The notes under the pieces were generated by a model. It ran no database searches, had not been told where the DNA came from, and was given only the letters and a program-made list of their open reading frames with translations. A stretch of 64,000 nucleotides of DNA. Source: Herbidospora mongoliensis. Its GTDB lineage: Bacteria > Actinomycetota > Actinomycetes > Streptosporangiales > Streptosporangiaceae. The DNA is taken from assembly GCF_001570545.1 (NCBI RefSeq), contig NZ_BBXD01000008.1, positions 846,722-910,721 of the forward strand. Reading direction: 5' to 3'. The position numbers and the translations under genes were made by a program. Of this stretch, positions 33,111 through 41,351 are shown piece after piece (the stretch's first letter is position 1; each line of letters begins with the position of its first letter).

Positions 33111-34712
33111 TTGCGGACGGCCGACCGGCTGACAACCGAGGCGATCAGGCGTAGCGGGCCCGCGGCGGGCGTGCTCGTCGCTGTCTCCCTGGTCGGCGCC
33201 GGCCTTGAGCTGGCACTGCCGTTCGTGCTCGGCCGCGCCGTCGACACCTTCTCCCTGACGTGGGTGATATCCGCCGGGGCCGTCGTGGTGCTCCTCGTCG
33301 TCTGCGACGGTCTCGGCGTCTACGCGAGCGGAACCGGTGGCGCGCGGGCGGCGGCCTGGCTGCGCCACCGGGCGCTCTCGCATCTGCTCGGCGTGGGTCC
33401 CGGGGTGACCCGACGCATTCCCGCGGGCGATCTGGTGACCCGGCTCGGCGTCAACGCCGAGGAGGCGGGGCGGGCCGGAGACGCGGTGGTCGCGTCGGTG
33501 GCGCTCGTGGTGCCGTCGGCCGGGGCGCTGGTGCTGCTGGTGCTGATCGATCCGTGGCTGGCCCTGACCCTGGCGGGCGGGCTGGTTGTGATCGTTTTCG
33601 TACTGACACGGTTCTTGAAGACGTCCACGACGATCGCCGGTAGATACCAGGAGGCGCAGGCCGACATCGCCGCGCGCCTGGTCGAGGCGGTCGCGGGCGC
33701 CCGCACGATCGCCGCCGCCGGGACCGCCGAGCGGGAGACCCGGCGGGTGCTGACCGCGCTTCCGGTGGTCCGGGGCCATGCGATGGCGCTGTGGCGGGCC
33801 AACGCCGACGCGGGGGTGCGGGCCGCGATCGTGGTGCCGCTCCTCGAGGTGCTGGTGCTGGCCGTGGGCGGCTGGCGGCTGTCGGCAGGGGAGCTCACCG
33901 TCGGCGAGCTCTACGCCGCCGCTCGATATGTGGTCATCGGCGCTGGTCTGGGGCCCGCGATCGGGTCGCTGGGCCGGCTGGCCCGCGCCCGTGCGGCCGG
34001 CGCCCGGCTGGCCGAGATCTTGGACGAATGCCCGGTGGCGCACGGGGTTCGCGAGCTGCCTCCCGGCCCGGGGACCCTCACTTTTCGCGATATCTGGCCA
34101 GATGACCTGGAGATCCAGGGCGGCACCTCGGTGGCCGTGGTCGGCTCGGGGGCGTCCCGTTTCGCCCGCCTCGCGGCCCGCCTCGACGACCCGGCCGTCG
34201 GCGACGTCCTCCTCGACGGTGTCCCGCTGCGGTCACTCACCCGGCGGTCGCTCAGAAGCGCCATCGGGTACGCCGTCGCCAAGCCCCACCTCATCGGAGA
34301 CACCGTCGCCGAGGCGACCGGCGACTCCCGCGAGGCGGCCGTGGCCGCCGGGGCCGACGACTTCATCCGCCGGTTGCCGCACGGCTACCGCACCCCGCCG
34401 GCCGAGGCGCCCATGTCCGGCGGCGAACGCCAGCGACTGGGCCTGACCAGGGCTTTCGCGAAGGGAAACCGCCTGCTGGTGCTCGACGACGCCACCTCCA
34501 GCCTCGACACCATCACCGAACGCCGGGTCGGCACCGCGCTGGCCGCCGACACCCGCACCCAGGTCATGGTGACCCACCGGGCCGCCGTCGCGGCGCGGGC
34601 CGACCGGGTGATCTGGCTCGATCAGGGTCGGGTACGAGGCTTCGACCGGCACCTCGCCTTATGGCGCGACCCGGATTACCGAGCCGTTTTCCAGGGCGGG
34701 GAGGCGCAGTGA
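33111..34712 (+). CDS. ABC transporter (RamA-like) with degenerate ATP site
   Basis: 533 residues: six transmembrane helices fused to a nucleotide-binding domain. The Walker A region (around 341-352) reads VAVVGSGASRFARLA and lacks the P-loop lysine. Walker B is LLVLDDATSSLD with Asp460 where the catalytic Glu belongs. The ABC signature MSGGERQ (435-441) and H-loop MVTHRA are intact. It would pair with the next gene product, donating its signature motif to the partner's ATP site. TTG start at 33111, 88 nt after lanA. Probable exporter of the modified peptide. Confidence 0.88.
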   Translation: MRTADRLTTEAIRRSGPAAGVLVAVSLVGAGLELALPFVLGRAVDTFSLTWVISAGAVVVLLVVCDGLGVYASGTGGARAAAWLRHRALSHLLGVGPGVTRRIPAGDLVTRLGVNAEEAGRAGDAVVASVALVVPSAGALVLLVLIDPWLALTLAGGLVVIVFVLTRFLKTSTTIAGRYQEAQADIAARLVEAVAGARTIAAAGTAERETRRVLTALPVVRGHAMALWRANADAGVRAAIVVPLLEVLVLAVGGWRLSAGELTVGELYAAARYVVIGAGLGPAIGSLGRLARARAAGARLAEILDECPVAHGVRELPPGPGTLTFRDIWPDDLEIQGGTSVAVVGSGASRFARLAARLDDPAVGDVLLDGVPLRSLTRRSLRSAIGYAVAKPHLIGDTVAEATGDSREAAVAAGADDFIRRLPHGYRTPPAEAPMSGGERQRLGLTRAFAKGNRLLVLDDATSSLDTITERRVGTALAADTRTQVMVTHRAAVAARADRVIWLDQGRVRGFDRHLALWRDPDYRAVFQGGEAQ

Positions 34713-34755
34713 ACTCCCGTGGGTCAGGCGTGGCCGGTCGGAACGAGGTGGCCGC

Positions 34756-36399
34756 GTGATCTCATTCGGTCATCGGACCCGGGTCGGCTCGTTTCTCTGG
34801 CGATCGTTCAACGCTCAGCCGGGGCAGGCGTGGCGGTTCGTGCTGTGGTCGCTGGTCGAGGCCGCGCCCGCGTTCGTCATCGGGCTGGCCATCGCCCGGG
34901 CGGTCGACGCGTTCACCGCGCATCAGGCCGTCGCCGGGCTCTCCTGGACGTTCCTGCTCGGCATCTCCTGGATCTTCGCCGCCGTCGGGGCGCGGCAGGT
35001 GGTCGTCACTTTGGCCGGCATCGTGGAGCCCGTGCGGGAGGAGTTGCTGACCGCGACCGTTCGCGGGGCACTGGAGGCCGGGAGAAACGACGCCGCCGCC
35101 GTCACCAGGGCCAATCTCCAGGTCGAGGTGGCGCGTGACGCCTTCACCGGGGTCATCGGGTCGGTGAAGGCGTTCGTGTTCGCCTTTCTCGGGGTCGTCG
35201 CCGGGGTCATGGCGCTGATGCCGGAACTGCTCCTGCTGGTGCTGCCTCCGTTGCTGCTCGCGCTGGGGGCGTTCCTCTTCTCGCTGCCGGAACTGGCGAA
35301 GCGGCAGCACGCCTATCTGCTCGCCGACGAGGCCACGGCCGAGAGCCTGGTCAGGGTCACCGCCGCGCTCGGCGACGTCGCCGCGTCCGGCGACGAGGAG
35401 CACGCCGCCCGATACGCCGGTTCGCGTTTCGACGATCAGCGGCGGGCGGCCGGGAAGCTGGCGGGGGTCACGACGCTCCGTACCGTCGTGCTGGGAACGG
35501 GGGCCTGGGCGCCGATCCTGCTCGTGCTCGTCTACGCGCCCCGGCTGGGCGCGAGCCCGGGGGTCGTGCTCGGGACGCTCGCCTATGTGATGCAGTCGCT
35601 CACGCCCGCGCTGTTCAACCTGGCGAGCGGGCTGGGGGAGAGCGGGGTGCGGCTCTGGGTCACGCTGACCCGGCTGCGGGCCGCGCTTCCGCCGCCACCG
35701 CAGGAGACCCACCGGTCCGAGGGGGTGCACACCGAGCTGAAGGGGGTCACGTTCGCCTATGGGCCGCAGGCCCTGCCGGTCGTCGACCGCCTCGATCTGG
35801 TCGTCCCCGAAGGGGAGCACCTGGCCGTCGTCGGGCCGAGCGGGATCGGGAAATCGACCCTCGCCGCCCTCATCGCCGGACTCGTCGTCCCCGGTCAGGG
35901 GCGGGTGACCGTCGGCGGAGTGCCGGCCGTCCGGCTCCACAAGGGGCAGCGGGTGCTGATCCCGCAGGAGGCGTACATCTTCCGGGGGACCGTCGCGGAG
36001 AACCTGGGCGATCACCAACCGGCGAGGATGCGGCAGGCCCTCGACGCCATCGGCGCCGGGCACATCAGGCTCCAGGTCACCGAGCTCGGGCCGGCCGACC
36101 GGCAGCTCGTCGCCCTGGCCAGGGCATTTCTCGCCGACGCGCCGCTGGTCATCCTCGACGAGGCCACCTCCTGCCTCGATCCGGCGGCCGAGGCCCAGGT
36201 CGAGCGGGCCTTCGCGGAGACGGGGTGCACTCTGATCGTCATCGCGCACCGGATCAGCTCGGCCCTGCGGGCCCGGCGGGTGCTGGTCATGGACGGCACC
36301 CGGATCGTCACCGGCACCCATCAGGAACTTCTGGCCGCCTCGCCCCTGTACGCGGATCTGGCCGGGCATTGGGACCCCCGACTCAGGCAGGTGTCATGA
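34756..36399 (+). CDS. ABC transporter (RamB-like) partner subunit
   Basis: 547 residues, membrane domain plus ATPase. Walker A GPSGIGKSTLAAL (Lys366), Walker B LVILDEATSCLD (Asp468, Glu469) and H-loop IVIAHRI are intact, but the signature motif is ELGPADRQ (443-450) instead of LSGGQ. This mirrors the defects of the preceding protein, so the pair has one working composite site. GTG start 43 nt after the first transporter. The stop overlaps the ATG of the oligopeptidase gene. Confidence 0.88.
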   Translation: MISFGHRTRVGSFLWRSFNAQPGQAWRFVLWSLVEAAPAFVIGLAIARAVDAFTAHQAVAGLSWTFLLGISWIFAAVGARQVVVTLAGIVEPVREELLTATVRGALEAGRNDAAAVTRANLQVEVARDAFTGVIGSVKAFVFAFLGVVAGVMALMPELLLLVLPPLLLALGAFLFSLPELAKRQHAYLLADEATAESLVRVTAALGDVAASGDEEHAARYAGSRFDDQRRAAGKLAGVTTLRTVVLGTGAWAPILLVLVYAPRLGASPGVVLGTLAYVMQSLTPALFNLASGLGESGVRLWVTLTRLRAALPPPPQETHRSEGVHTELKGVTFAYGPQALPVVDRLDLVVPEGEHLAVVGPSGIGKSTLAALIAGLVVPGQGRVTVGGVPAVRLHKGQRVLIPQEAYIFRGTVAENLGDHQPARMRQALDAIGAGHIRLQVTELGPADRQLVALARAFLADAPLVILDEATSCLDPAAEAQVERAFAETGCTLIVIAHRISSALRARRVLVMDGTRIVTGTHQELLAASPLYADLAGHWDPRLRQVS

Positions 36400-38282
36400 T
36401 CGAGATCATTCACGGGCACGTCGTCTCCGACCCGTACCGCTGGCTGGAAGATCCCGCGTCCGACGAGACGCGAGCCTGGCAGGCCCAGCAGGAGGTCGTC
36501 TGGCAGAGCCAGCTCCTCCCCGGCCGGGACGGGTTCCTGGCCAGGATCGAGGAGCTGAGCGACACCGGCGTCGTGGGCGCCCCCGTCTGGCGGGCGGGCA
36601 CCGCCTTCCGCGTCCGCCGCGACCCGGGCCGCCGCCTGCCGGTCCTCTACGCCGACGACCGGCCGATCCTCGACCCCGAGGCGATCGACCCCGGCGCGAC
36701 CACCCTGCTCGACGCCTGGCACCCCTCGCCCGACGGCGAACTCGTCGCCTGCCAGCTCTCCCGGGGCGGCGACGAACGTTCCGAGCTGTACGTCATCAGC
36801 GCCCGCACCGGCGCACTCGTCGACGGCCCGGTGGGCGGGCTCCGCTACTCTCCGGTGGCCTGGCTACCGGACAGCGACGGTTTCTACTACGTCCGCGACC
36901 GCCGGGCCCGCGTCCACCATCTCGGCGGCGACGACCTCGACGTGGCCGACGCCGACGGCATCGCCCTCAGCGCCGACGGCCGCTGGCTCACCCTCTCGGT
37001 CAACCGGGGGCCGGGCAACGATGTATGGCTCTGTGACCTGGTCAGCCCGGCCCGGTGGACCGTCCAGCAGGACGTGGCGGCCAGGTCGGCGGTGGCGGTG
37101 GGGCGTGACGGGCGGGCGTACATGGTGACGACCCTCGACGCCCCCCGTGGACGCCTCCGCGTGGCCGATCCGGCGGTGCCGCATGAGTTCCGTGACCTGG
37201 TCCCGGAAGACGCCGAGGCCGTGATCGCCGATTTCGTTCTGCTCGACGGGGTTCTCCTGGTGGCGTGGGTGCGCCACGCCATCGGGGAGATCTCCGTCCA
37301 TGATCCCGAGACCGGGGAGCGTCAAGGAGCGGTCCCGCTCCCCGGTCTCGGCTCCATCGGGCGGATGTCCGCCCGGGGGCACGAGGTGTGGTTCACCTAC
37401 TCCGACTACGTCACCCCCGAGAGCGTCTACCGCTATGACGCCCGCACCGGCGAGACCACCCTGTGGGAGGCGGCCCCGGGCCGGGCCGAGCTGCCCGAGA
37501 TCGAGTCGCACCAGGTCGTCTACCAGTCGGCCGACGGCACGCCGGTCCGGATGGTCGTGCTCGGCCGGGGGCTGCCGGGGCCGAGCCCGTGCATCCTCTA
37601 CGGCTACGGCGGGTTCGGGGTGCCGCTCACGCCCTCCTACTCGTCCTATGTGTTGCCGTGGCTGGAGGCTGGTGGCGTTTTCGCGTTCGCCCAGGTCAGG
37701 GGTGGTGGCGAAGAAGGGGAGGGGTGGCATCGGGCCGGGATGCGGGGGCGGAAGCAGAACTCGTTCGACGATTTCGCCGCCGCCGCGGAGACCCTGATCG
37801 CCTCGGGCTGGACCAGGCCCGACCTGCTGGGGGTCACCGGTGAGTCCGGGGGTGGGCTGCTCGTCGGGGCGCTGGTCACCCAGCGTCCGGAACTGGTCGC
37901 CGCCGCCGTGTGCTCGGCGCCGGTCCTCGACATGATCAGGTTCGAGAAGTCGGGGCTCGGGAGTTCCTGGGTGCCGGAATACGGCTCCGCCGACGACCCC
38001 GAGCAGTTCTCCTGGCTGCTGGCCTACTCGCCCTACCACCAGGTCAAAGAGGGGGTCGACTATCCGGCGACCCTGTTCACCGTCTTCGACGGCGACAGCC
38101 GGGTCGACCCGCTCCACGCCCGCAAGATGTGCGCCGCCCTGCAGGGGGCGACGTCGGGCGTCCGGCCGATCCTGTTCCGCCACGAAGCCGGCGTCGGCCA
38201 CGCGGGCCGATCAGCCGACCGGGCGGCCGGGCTGGCCGCCGACATGCTGGCGTTCCTGGCCCGGGAGCTGGGCGGTCTTTAG
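36396..38282 (+). CDS. Prolyl oligopeptidase (S9A), probable leader peptidase
   Basis: 628 residues, ATGA-coupled to the transporter gene. The N-terminal beta-propeller (HGHVVSDPYRWLEDPASDETRAW start typical of prolyl oligopeptidases) precedes the alpha/beta-hydrolase domain with Ser484 in TGESGGGL, Asp567 in DGDSRV and His602 in GVGHAGRS. There is no signal peptide, so it acts in the cytosol. A related enzyme, FlaP, removes the leader of the class III lanthipeptide flavipeptin. Cutting after Pro12 of the precursor is the expected action here; Pro40 in the core is the only other Pro. Confidence 0.9.
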   Translation: MIEIIHGHVVSDPYRWLEDPASDETRAWQAQQEVVWQSQLLPGRDGFLARIEELSDTGVVGAPVWRAGTAFRVRRDPGRRLPVLYADDRPILDPEAIDPGATTLLDAWHPSPDGELVACQLSRGGDERSELYVISARTGALVDGPVGGLRYSPVAWLPDSDGFYYVRDRRARVHHLGGDDLDVADADGIALSADGRWLTLSVNRGPGNDVWLCDLVSPARWTVQQDVAARSAVAVGRDGRAYMVTTLDAPRGRLRVADPAVPHEFRDLVPEDAEAVIADFVLLDGVLLVAWVRHAIGEISVHDPETGERQGAVPLPGLGSIGRMSARGHEVWFTYSDYVTPESVYRYDARTGETTLWEAAPGRAELPEIESHQVVYQSADGTPVRMVVLGRGLPGPSPCILYGYGGFGVPLTPSYSSYVLPWLEAGGVFAFAQVRGGGEEGEGWHRAGMRGRKQNSFDDFAAAAETLIASGWTRPDLLGVTGESGGGLLVGALVTQRPELVAAAVCSAPVLDMIRFEKSGLGSSWVPEYGSADDPEQFSWLLAYSPYHQVKEGVDYPATLFTVFDGDSRVDPLHARKMCAALQGATSGVRPILFRHEAGVGHAGRSADRAAGLAADMLAFLARELGGL

Positions 38283-38767
38283 GCCGAGCGGGGCAGGAAG
38301 AGGGCCAGGGCCGATGGGGGCGCGGTGGTGAGGGACATCTCGAACCAGACCTTGTTGCGGCCGCCCTCGCGGACGATGCCCCATCGGTCGGCTAAGGCGT
38401 CGAGCAAGGGCAGGCCGCGGCCGTTGGTGGCGGTCGCCGTCGAGTGGCCGGCACAGGGGGGTTCGGTGGAGCCGTCGTCCTGGACGCAGACGCGGACCTC
38501 CTCCGAGGAGAACCAGACCGTCACGGTGAACACGCCGCCGTCGCCCGATCTGGAGTGGATGACCGCGTTCGTGGCGATCTCGCTCGTCAGCAGAACGCAG
38601 TCGTCGTGCAGCGGGTGGTCTCTGCCGATCGTCGCCGAGACCATGCGGCGGGCCAGAACTATTTGGTCGCGGCCCCCGGCGAGTCTGGCGACCCGGGCAG
38701 CTCTGAGGTCAGTGGTGATAGTCGTGTCGATGGAGTCGAGTGTGGTGACGTTCCCCGAACCGTTCAT
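38279..38767 (-). CDS. ATP-binding anti-sigma factor-like protein (RsbW/HATPase)
   Basis: 162 residues. HATPase_c-type N-box TSEIATNAVIHSRSG and later DDGSTEPP and NGRGLPLLDALADRWGI segments are standard for the small serine kinases related to RsbW/SpoIIAB that are numerous in actinomycetes. They bind sigma factors or phosphorylate STAS antagonists. It is convergent with the oligopeptidase gene, overlapping by 4 nt, and its partner is not evident; a STAS protein is encoded at 52730-53134. Confidence 0.85.
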   Translation of the reverse strand: MNGSGNVTTLDSIDTTITTDLRAARVARLAGGRDQIVLARRMVSATIGRDHPLHDDCVLLTSEIATNAVIHSRSGDGGVFTVTVWFSSEEVRVCVQDDGSTEPPCAGHSTATATNGRGLPLLDALADRWGIVREGGRNKVWFEMSLTTAPPSALALFLPRSA

Positions 38768-38880
38768 GCGTCCTCCTCGATGACTGCGTGAAGAAGACGC
38801 GCCAATACCCGGTCTGAGATGTCACGGGAAGGTGCGACTGTGCTTCCCTGAGGGAACCGGCCCTGCCATAGGGTCGAGGA

Positions 38881-39684
38881 ATGCTGACGCTGATGGCGGT
38901 GCACGCCCACCCTGACGACGAGGTCATGGGAACGGGGGGCGTCTTCGCGAAATACGCCGCCGAAGGGGTGCGTACGGTCCTGGTGACCTGCACCAACGGG
39001 GAGCAGGGCGACGGGGCCGGCGGAGTGAAGCCGGGGGATCCTGGGCACTCCGAGGCCGACGTGGCCAACCAGCGGCTCGCCGAGCTGGCCGAGTCGGTGG
39101 GGCACCTGAAGATCGGGCACCTCGAGCTGCTCGGATACCACGATTCGGGGATGGTCGGCTGGGCCGGGAACGCCAGCCCTGACGCGTTCACCAACGCCGA
39201 CTTCGACAAGGCCGTGGCGAAGGTGGCGGCGTTGATGGAGGAATACCGGCCGCAGGTCGTCGTGACCTACGACGAGAACGGCAACTACGGTCATCCCGAC
39301 CACATCCAGGCCCACCGGGTCGCGGTGGCGGCGGCCGAGGCGACCGGGATCCCGGTGAAGTTCTACTACACGGCGATCCCCCGGCGGATCATCCAGGCGT
39401 CGTACGCGGCGATGAAGGAACAGGGCAAGGACCCGGGCTGGGAGCTGCCGGAGGACTTCGGCACCCCCGACGAGCTGATCACCAGCGTGGTCGACACCCA
39501 CGAGCAGGCCGACGCGAAGATCGCGGCGCTGCGGGCGCACGCCAGCCAGGGCGACAGCATCGCCCTGTTGTCGATGCCGCCCGAGATGCAGCGCATGGCC
39601 ATGTCGACCGAACACTTCATCCGGGTGTCCACCAAGGTCACGGCGCCCGACCACGAAGACGACCTGTTCGCCGGGCTGCGCTGA
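38881..39684 (+). CDS. PIG-L family deacetylase
   Basis: 267 residues. Zinc motif AVHAHPDDEVMGTGG near the N-terminus and the second ligand region NYGHPDHIQAHR are intact. In actinobacteria, MshB and Mca of mycothiol metabolism belong to this family, so N-acetylglucosaminyl or mycothiol-conjugate substrates are possible, but other PIG-L proteins act on antibiotics or lipids. The start ATG at 38881 follows a 113-nt divergent gap from the HATPase gene. Confidence 0.82.
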   Translation: MLTLMAVHAHPDDEVMGTGGVFAKYAAEGVRTVLVTCTNGEQGDGAGGVKPGDPGHSEADVANQRLAELAESVGHLKIGHLELLGYHDSGMVGWAGNASPDAFTNADFDKAVAKVAALMEEYRPQVVVTYDENGNYGHPDHIQAHRVAVAAAEATGIPVKFYYTAIPRRIIQASYAAMKEQGKDPGWELPEDFGTPDELITSVVDTHEQADAKIAALRAHASQGDSIALLSMPPEMQRMAMSTEHFIRVSTKVTAPDHEDDLFAGLR

Positions 39685-40872
39685 TCAGGCGCGGGCCCGC
39701 TGCTCATAAAGGGCCTTTTCCTGGACGTTCCTGGTGAGTTCGGCCGCCTTCAGAAAGGCCGCTCTGGCTTCCTCGACTCGTCCACTGCGTTCGAGGAGAT
39801 CGCCTCTCACCGCGGACAGGTGGGGGTTGCCTTCGAGCGGCAGTCCGTCGACGATCTTCAGCCCGGCCTCCGGCCCTTCGGCCATGCCGACCGCCACGGC
39901 GCGGTTGAGTTCGACGATCGGCGACGGGGCCACGTGGGCTAACAGTTGGTAGAGGGCGGCCATCCGGGCCCAGTCGGTGTCGGCGAAAACCCCGGCCCTG
40001 GCGTGGACGGCCGCGATGGCGGCCTGGAGGCCGTACGGGCCCAGGACCCCCGTCGACTCGGCGCGGGTCAGCGCTTCCAGACCTCGCCGGATGAGGAGGC
40101 GGTCCCATCGTGTCCGGTCCTGGTCGGCGAGCAGGACCGGCTCCCCGCCGGGGCCGATGCGGGCGTTCAGGCGGGACGACTGGATCTCCAGCAGCGCCTG
40201 CAGGCCCGACGCCTCGGATGACGTCGGCATCAGCGCGGCCAGCACGCGGGACAGGCGCAGCGCCTCGAAGCACAGGTCGTTACGGGTCCAGGAGTCGCCC
40301 GACGTCGCCGAGTAGCCCTCGTTGAAGATCAGATAGATGACCTCAAGGACCGAGGCCAGCCGCGCGGGCAGCTCCTCCGCGGGCGGCAGCTCGATCGGGA
40401 CCTTCCGCAGGGCGGCCTTGGCCCGGTAGATCCGCTGGCCGACCGTCGGTTCCGGGACCAGGAACGCCCGCGCGATCTCCGCCGTCGTCAGCCCGCCCAG
40501 CAGCCGCAGCGTCAGCGCCAGCCGCCCCTCGACGGCCACGTCAGGGTGGCAGGCCGTGAAGATCAGGGTGAGCAGCTCGGGTTCCGGCCGGGCCGGGGGC
40601 TGCTGGGCGAGTTCGCGGAGTTTCTCCTCGTAGACGCCCTGCCGCCGCAGTTGGTCGATCGCCTTGCGCTTGGCGGTCGTGGTCAGCCAGCCGCCCGGGT
40701 TCTCCGGCACACCCTCATGTGGCCAGGTCTCCACGGCGAGCAGGAACGCGTCTTGGGCCGACTCCTCGGCCAGGCCGATGTCGCCGGTCATCCTGGCCAC
40801 GGTCGCGATGACCTTGGCCGACTCGATGCGCCAGACGGCCTCGATGGTGCGGATCGGATCGGGAAGCCCCAT
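39685..40872 (-). CDS. ECF sigma factor with C-terminal TPR-like extension (ECF42 type)
   Basis: 395 residues. Region 2 is WRIESAKVIATVARMTGDIGLAEESAQDAFLLAVETWP, region 4 is LGGLTTAEIARAFLVPEPTVGQRIYRAKAALRK. The long C-terminus (about 200 residues, ending in helix pairs such as RGDLLERSGRVEEARAAFLKAAELT) is the mark of the ECF42 group, in which no anti-sigma factor is linked but a DGPF protein gene is. The DGPF gene lies 21 nt upstream here. It ends adjacent to the PIG-L gene (1 nt). Confidence 0.88.
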   Translation of the reverse strand: MGLPDPIRTIEAVWRIESAKVIATVARMTGDIGLAEESAQDAFLLAVETWPHEGVPENPGGWLTTTAKRKAIDQLRRQGVYEEKLRELAQQPPARPEPELLTLIFTACHPDVAVEGRLALTLRLLGGLTTAEIARAFLVPEPTVGQRIYRAKAALRKVPIELPPAEELPARLASVLEVIYLIFNEGYSATSGDSWTRNDLCFEALRLSRVLAALMPTSSEASGLQALLEIQSSRLNARIGPGGEPVLLADQDRTRWDRLLIRRGLEALTRAESTGVLGPYGLQAAIAAVHARAGVFADTDWARMAALYQLLAHVAPSPIVELNRAVAVGMAEGPEAGLKIVDGLPLEGNPHLSAVRGDLLERSGRVEEARAAFLKAAELTRNVQEKALYEQRARA

Positions 40873-40893
40873 GCCTCCCGATCCAATCAGAGG

Positions 40894-41241
40894 TCAGAAG
40901 GTCATCAGGGGGTGCACCTGGGAGACCCCCTCCCAGCCGGGCCACATGTCGCGGTGCAGTCTCATGAAGCGGTTGGCCCACTCGATCGCCTCGGCCTCGT
41001 CGCGGACCTCGTAGATCGCGTAGCTGATCAGTTCCTTGGCCTCGGCGAACGGGCCGTCGGTCACCGTCAGTTTGCCGCCGACGACCTCGACCTCGGCGGT
41101 CTTGGCCAGCAGGCCGCTCTGGTCGACGAGGGCGCCCGACTCGGTGGCCTCCCGGCCGAGCTGCATGATCGCCGACATGAGTTCGGCGGGCGGCGGGGTC
41201 TCGGGCTGGGCGGTGCGGGTCAGCGTGATCAGGTAGCGCAT
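40894..41241 (-). CDS. YCII-related DGPF-domain protein
   Basis: 115 residues from the ATG at 41241 (GGAGAA 6 nt upstream). The motif KLTVTDGPFAEAKELISYAIYEV identifies the DGPF/YCII family, a ferredoxin-like fold of unknown activity that is regularly encoded beside ECF42 sigma factors. It is first in the unit, followed by the sigma factor 21 nt later. Confidence 0.88.
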   Translation of the reverse strand: MRYLITLTRTAQPETPPPAELMSAIMQLGREATESGALVDQSGLLAKTAEVEVVGGKLTVTDGPFAEAKELISYAIYEVRDEAEAIEWANRFMRLHRDMWPGWEGVSQVHPLMTF

Positions 41242-41351
41242 GGGTGTTCTCCATTCGTTCTCGTGTGAACCTACGACCCCTCTACGAACGGCCGGACGGA
41301 GTTTCGACAGCCACCGGTTACTTTTTTCTGATTTCCGGCCATGCTGGTCAG

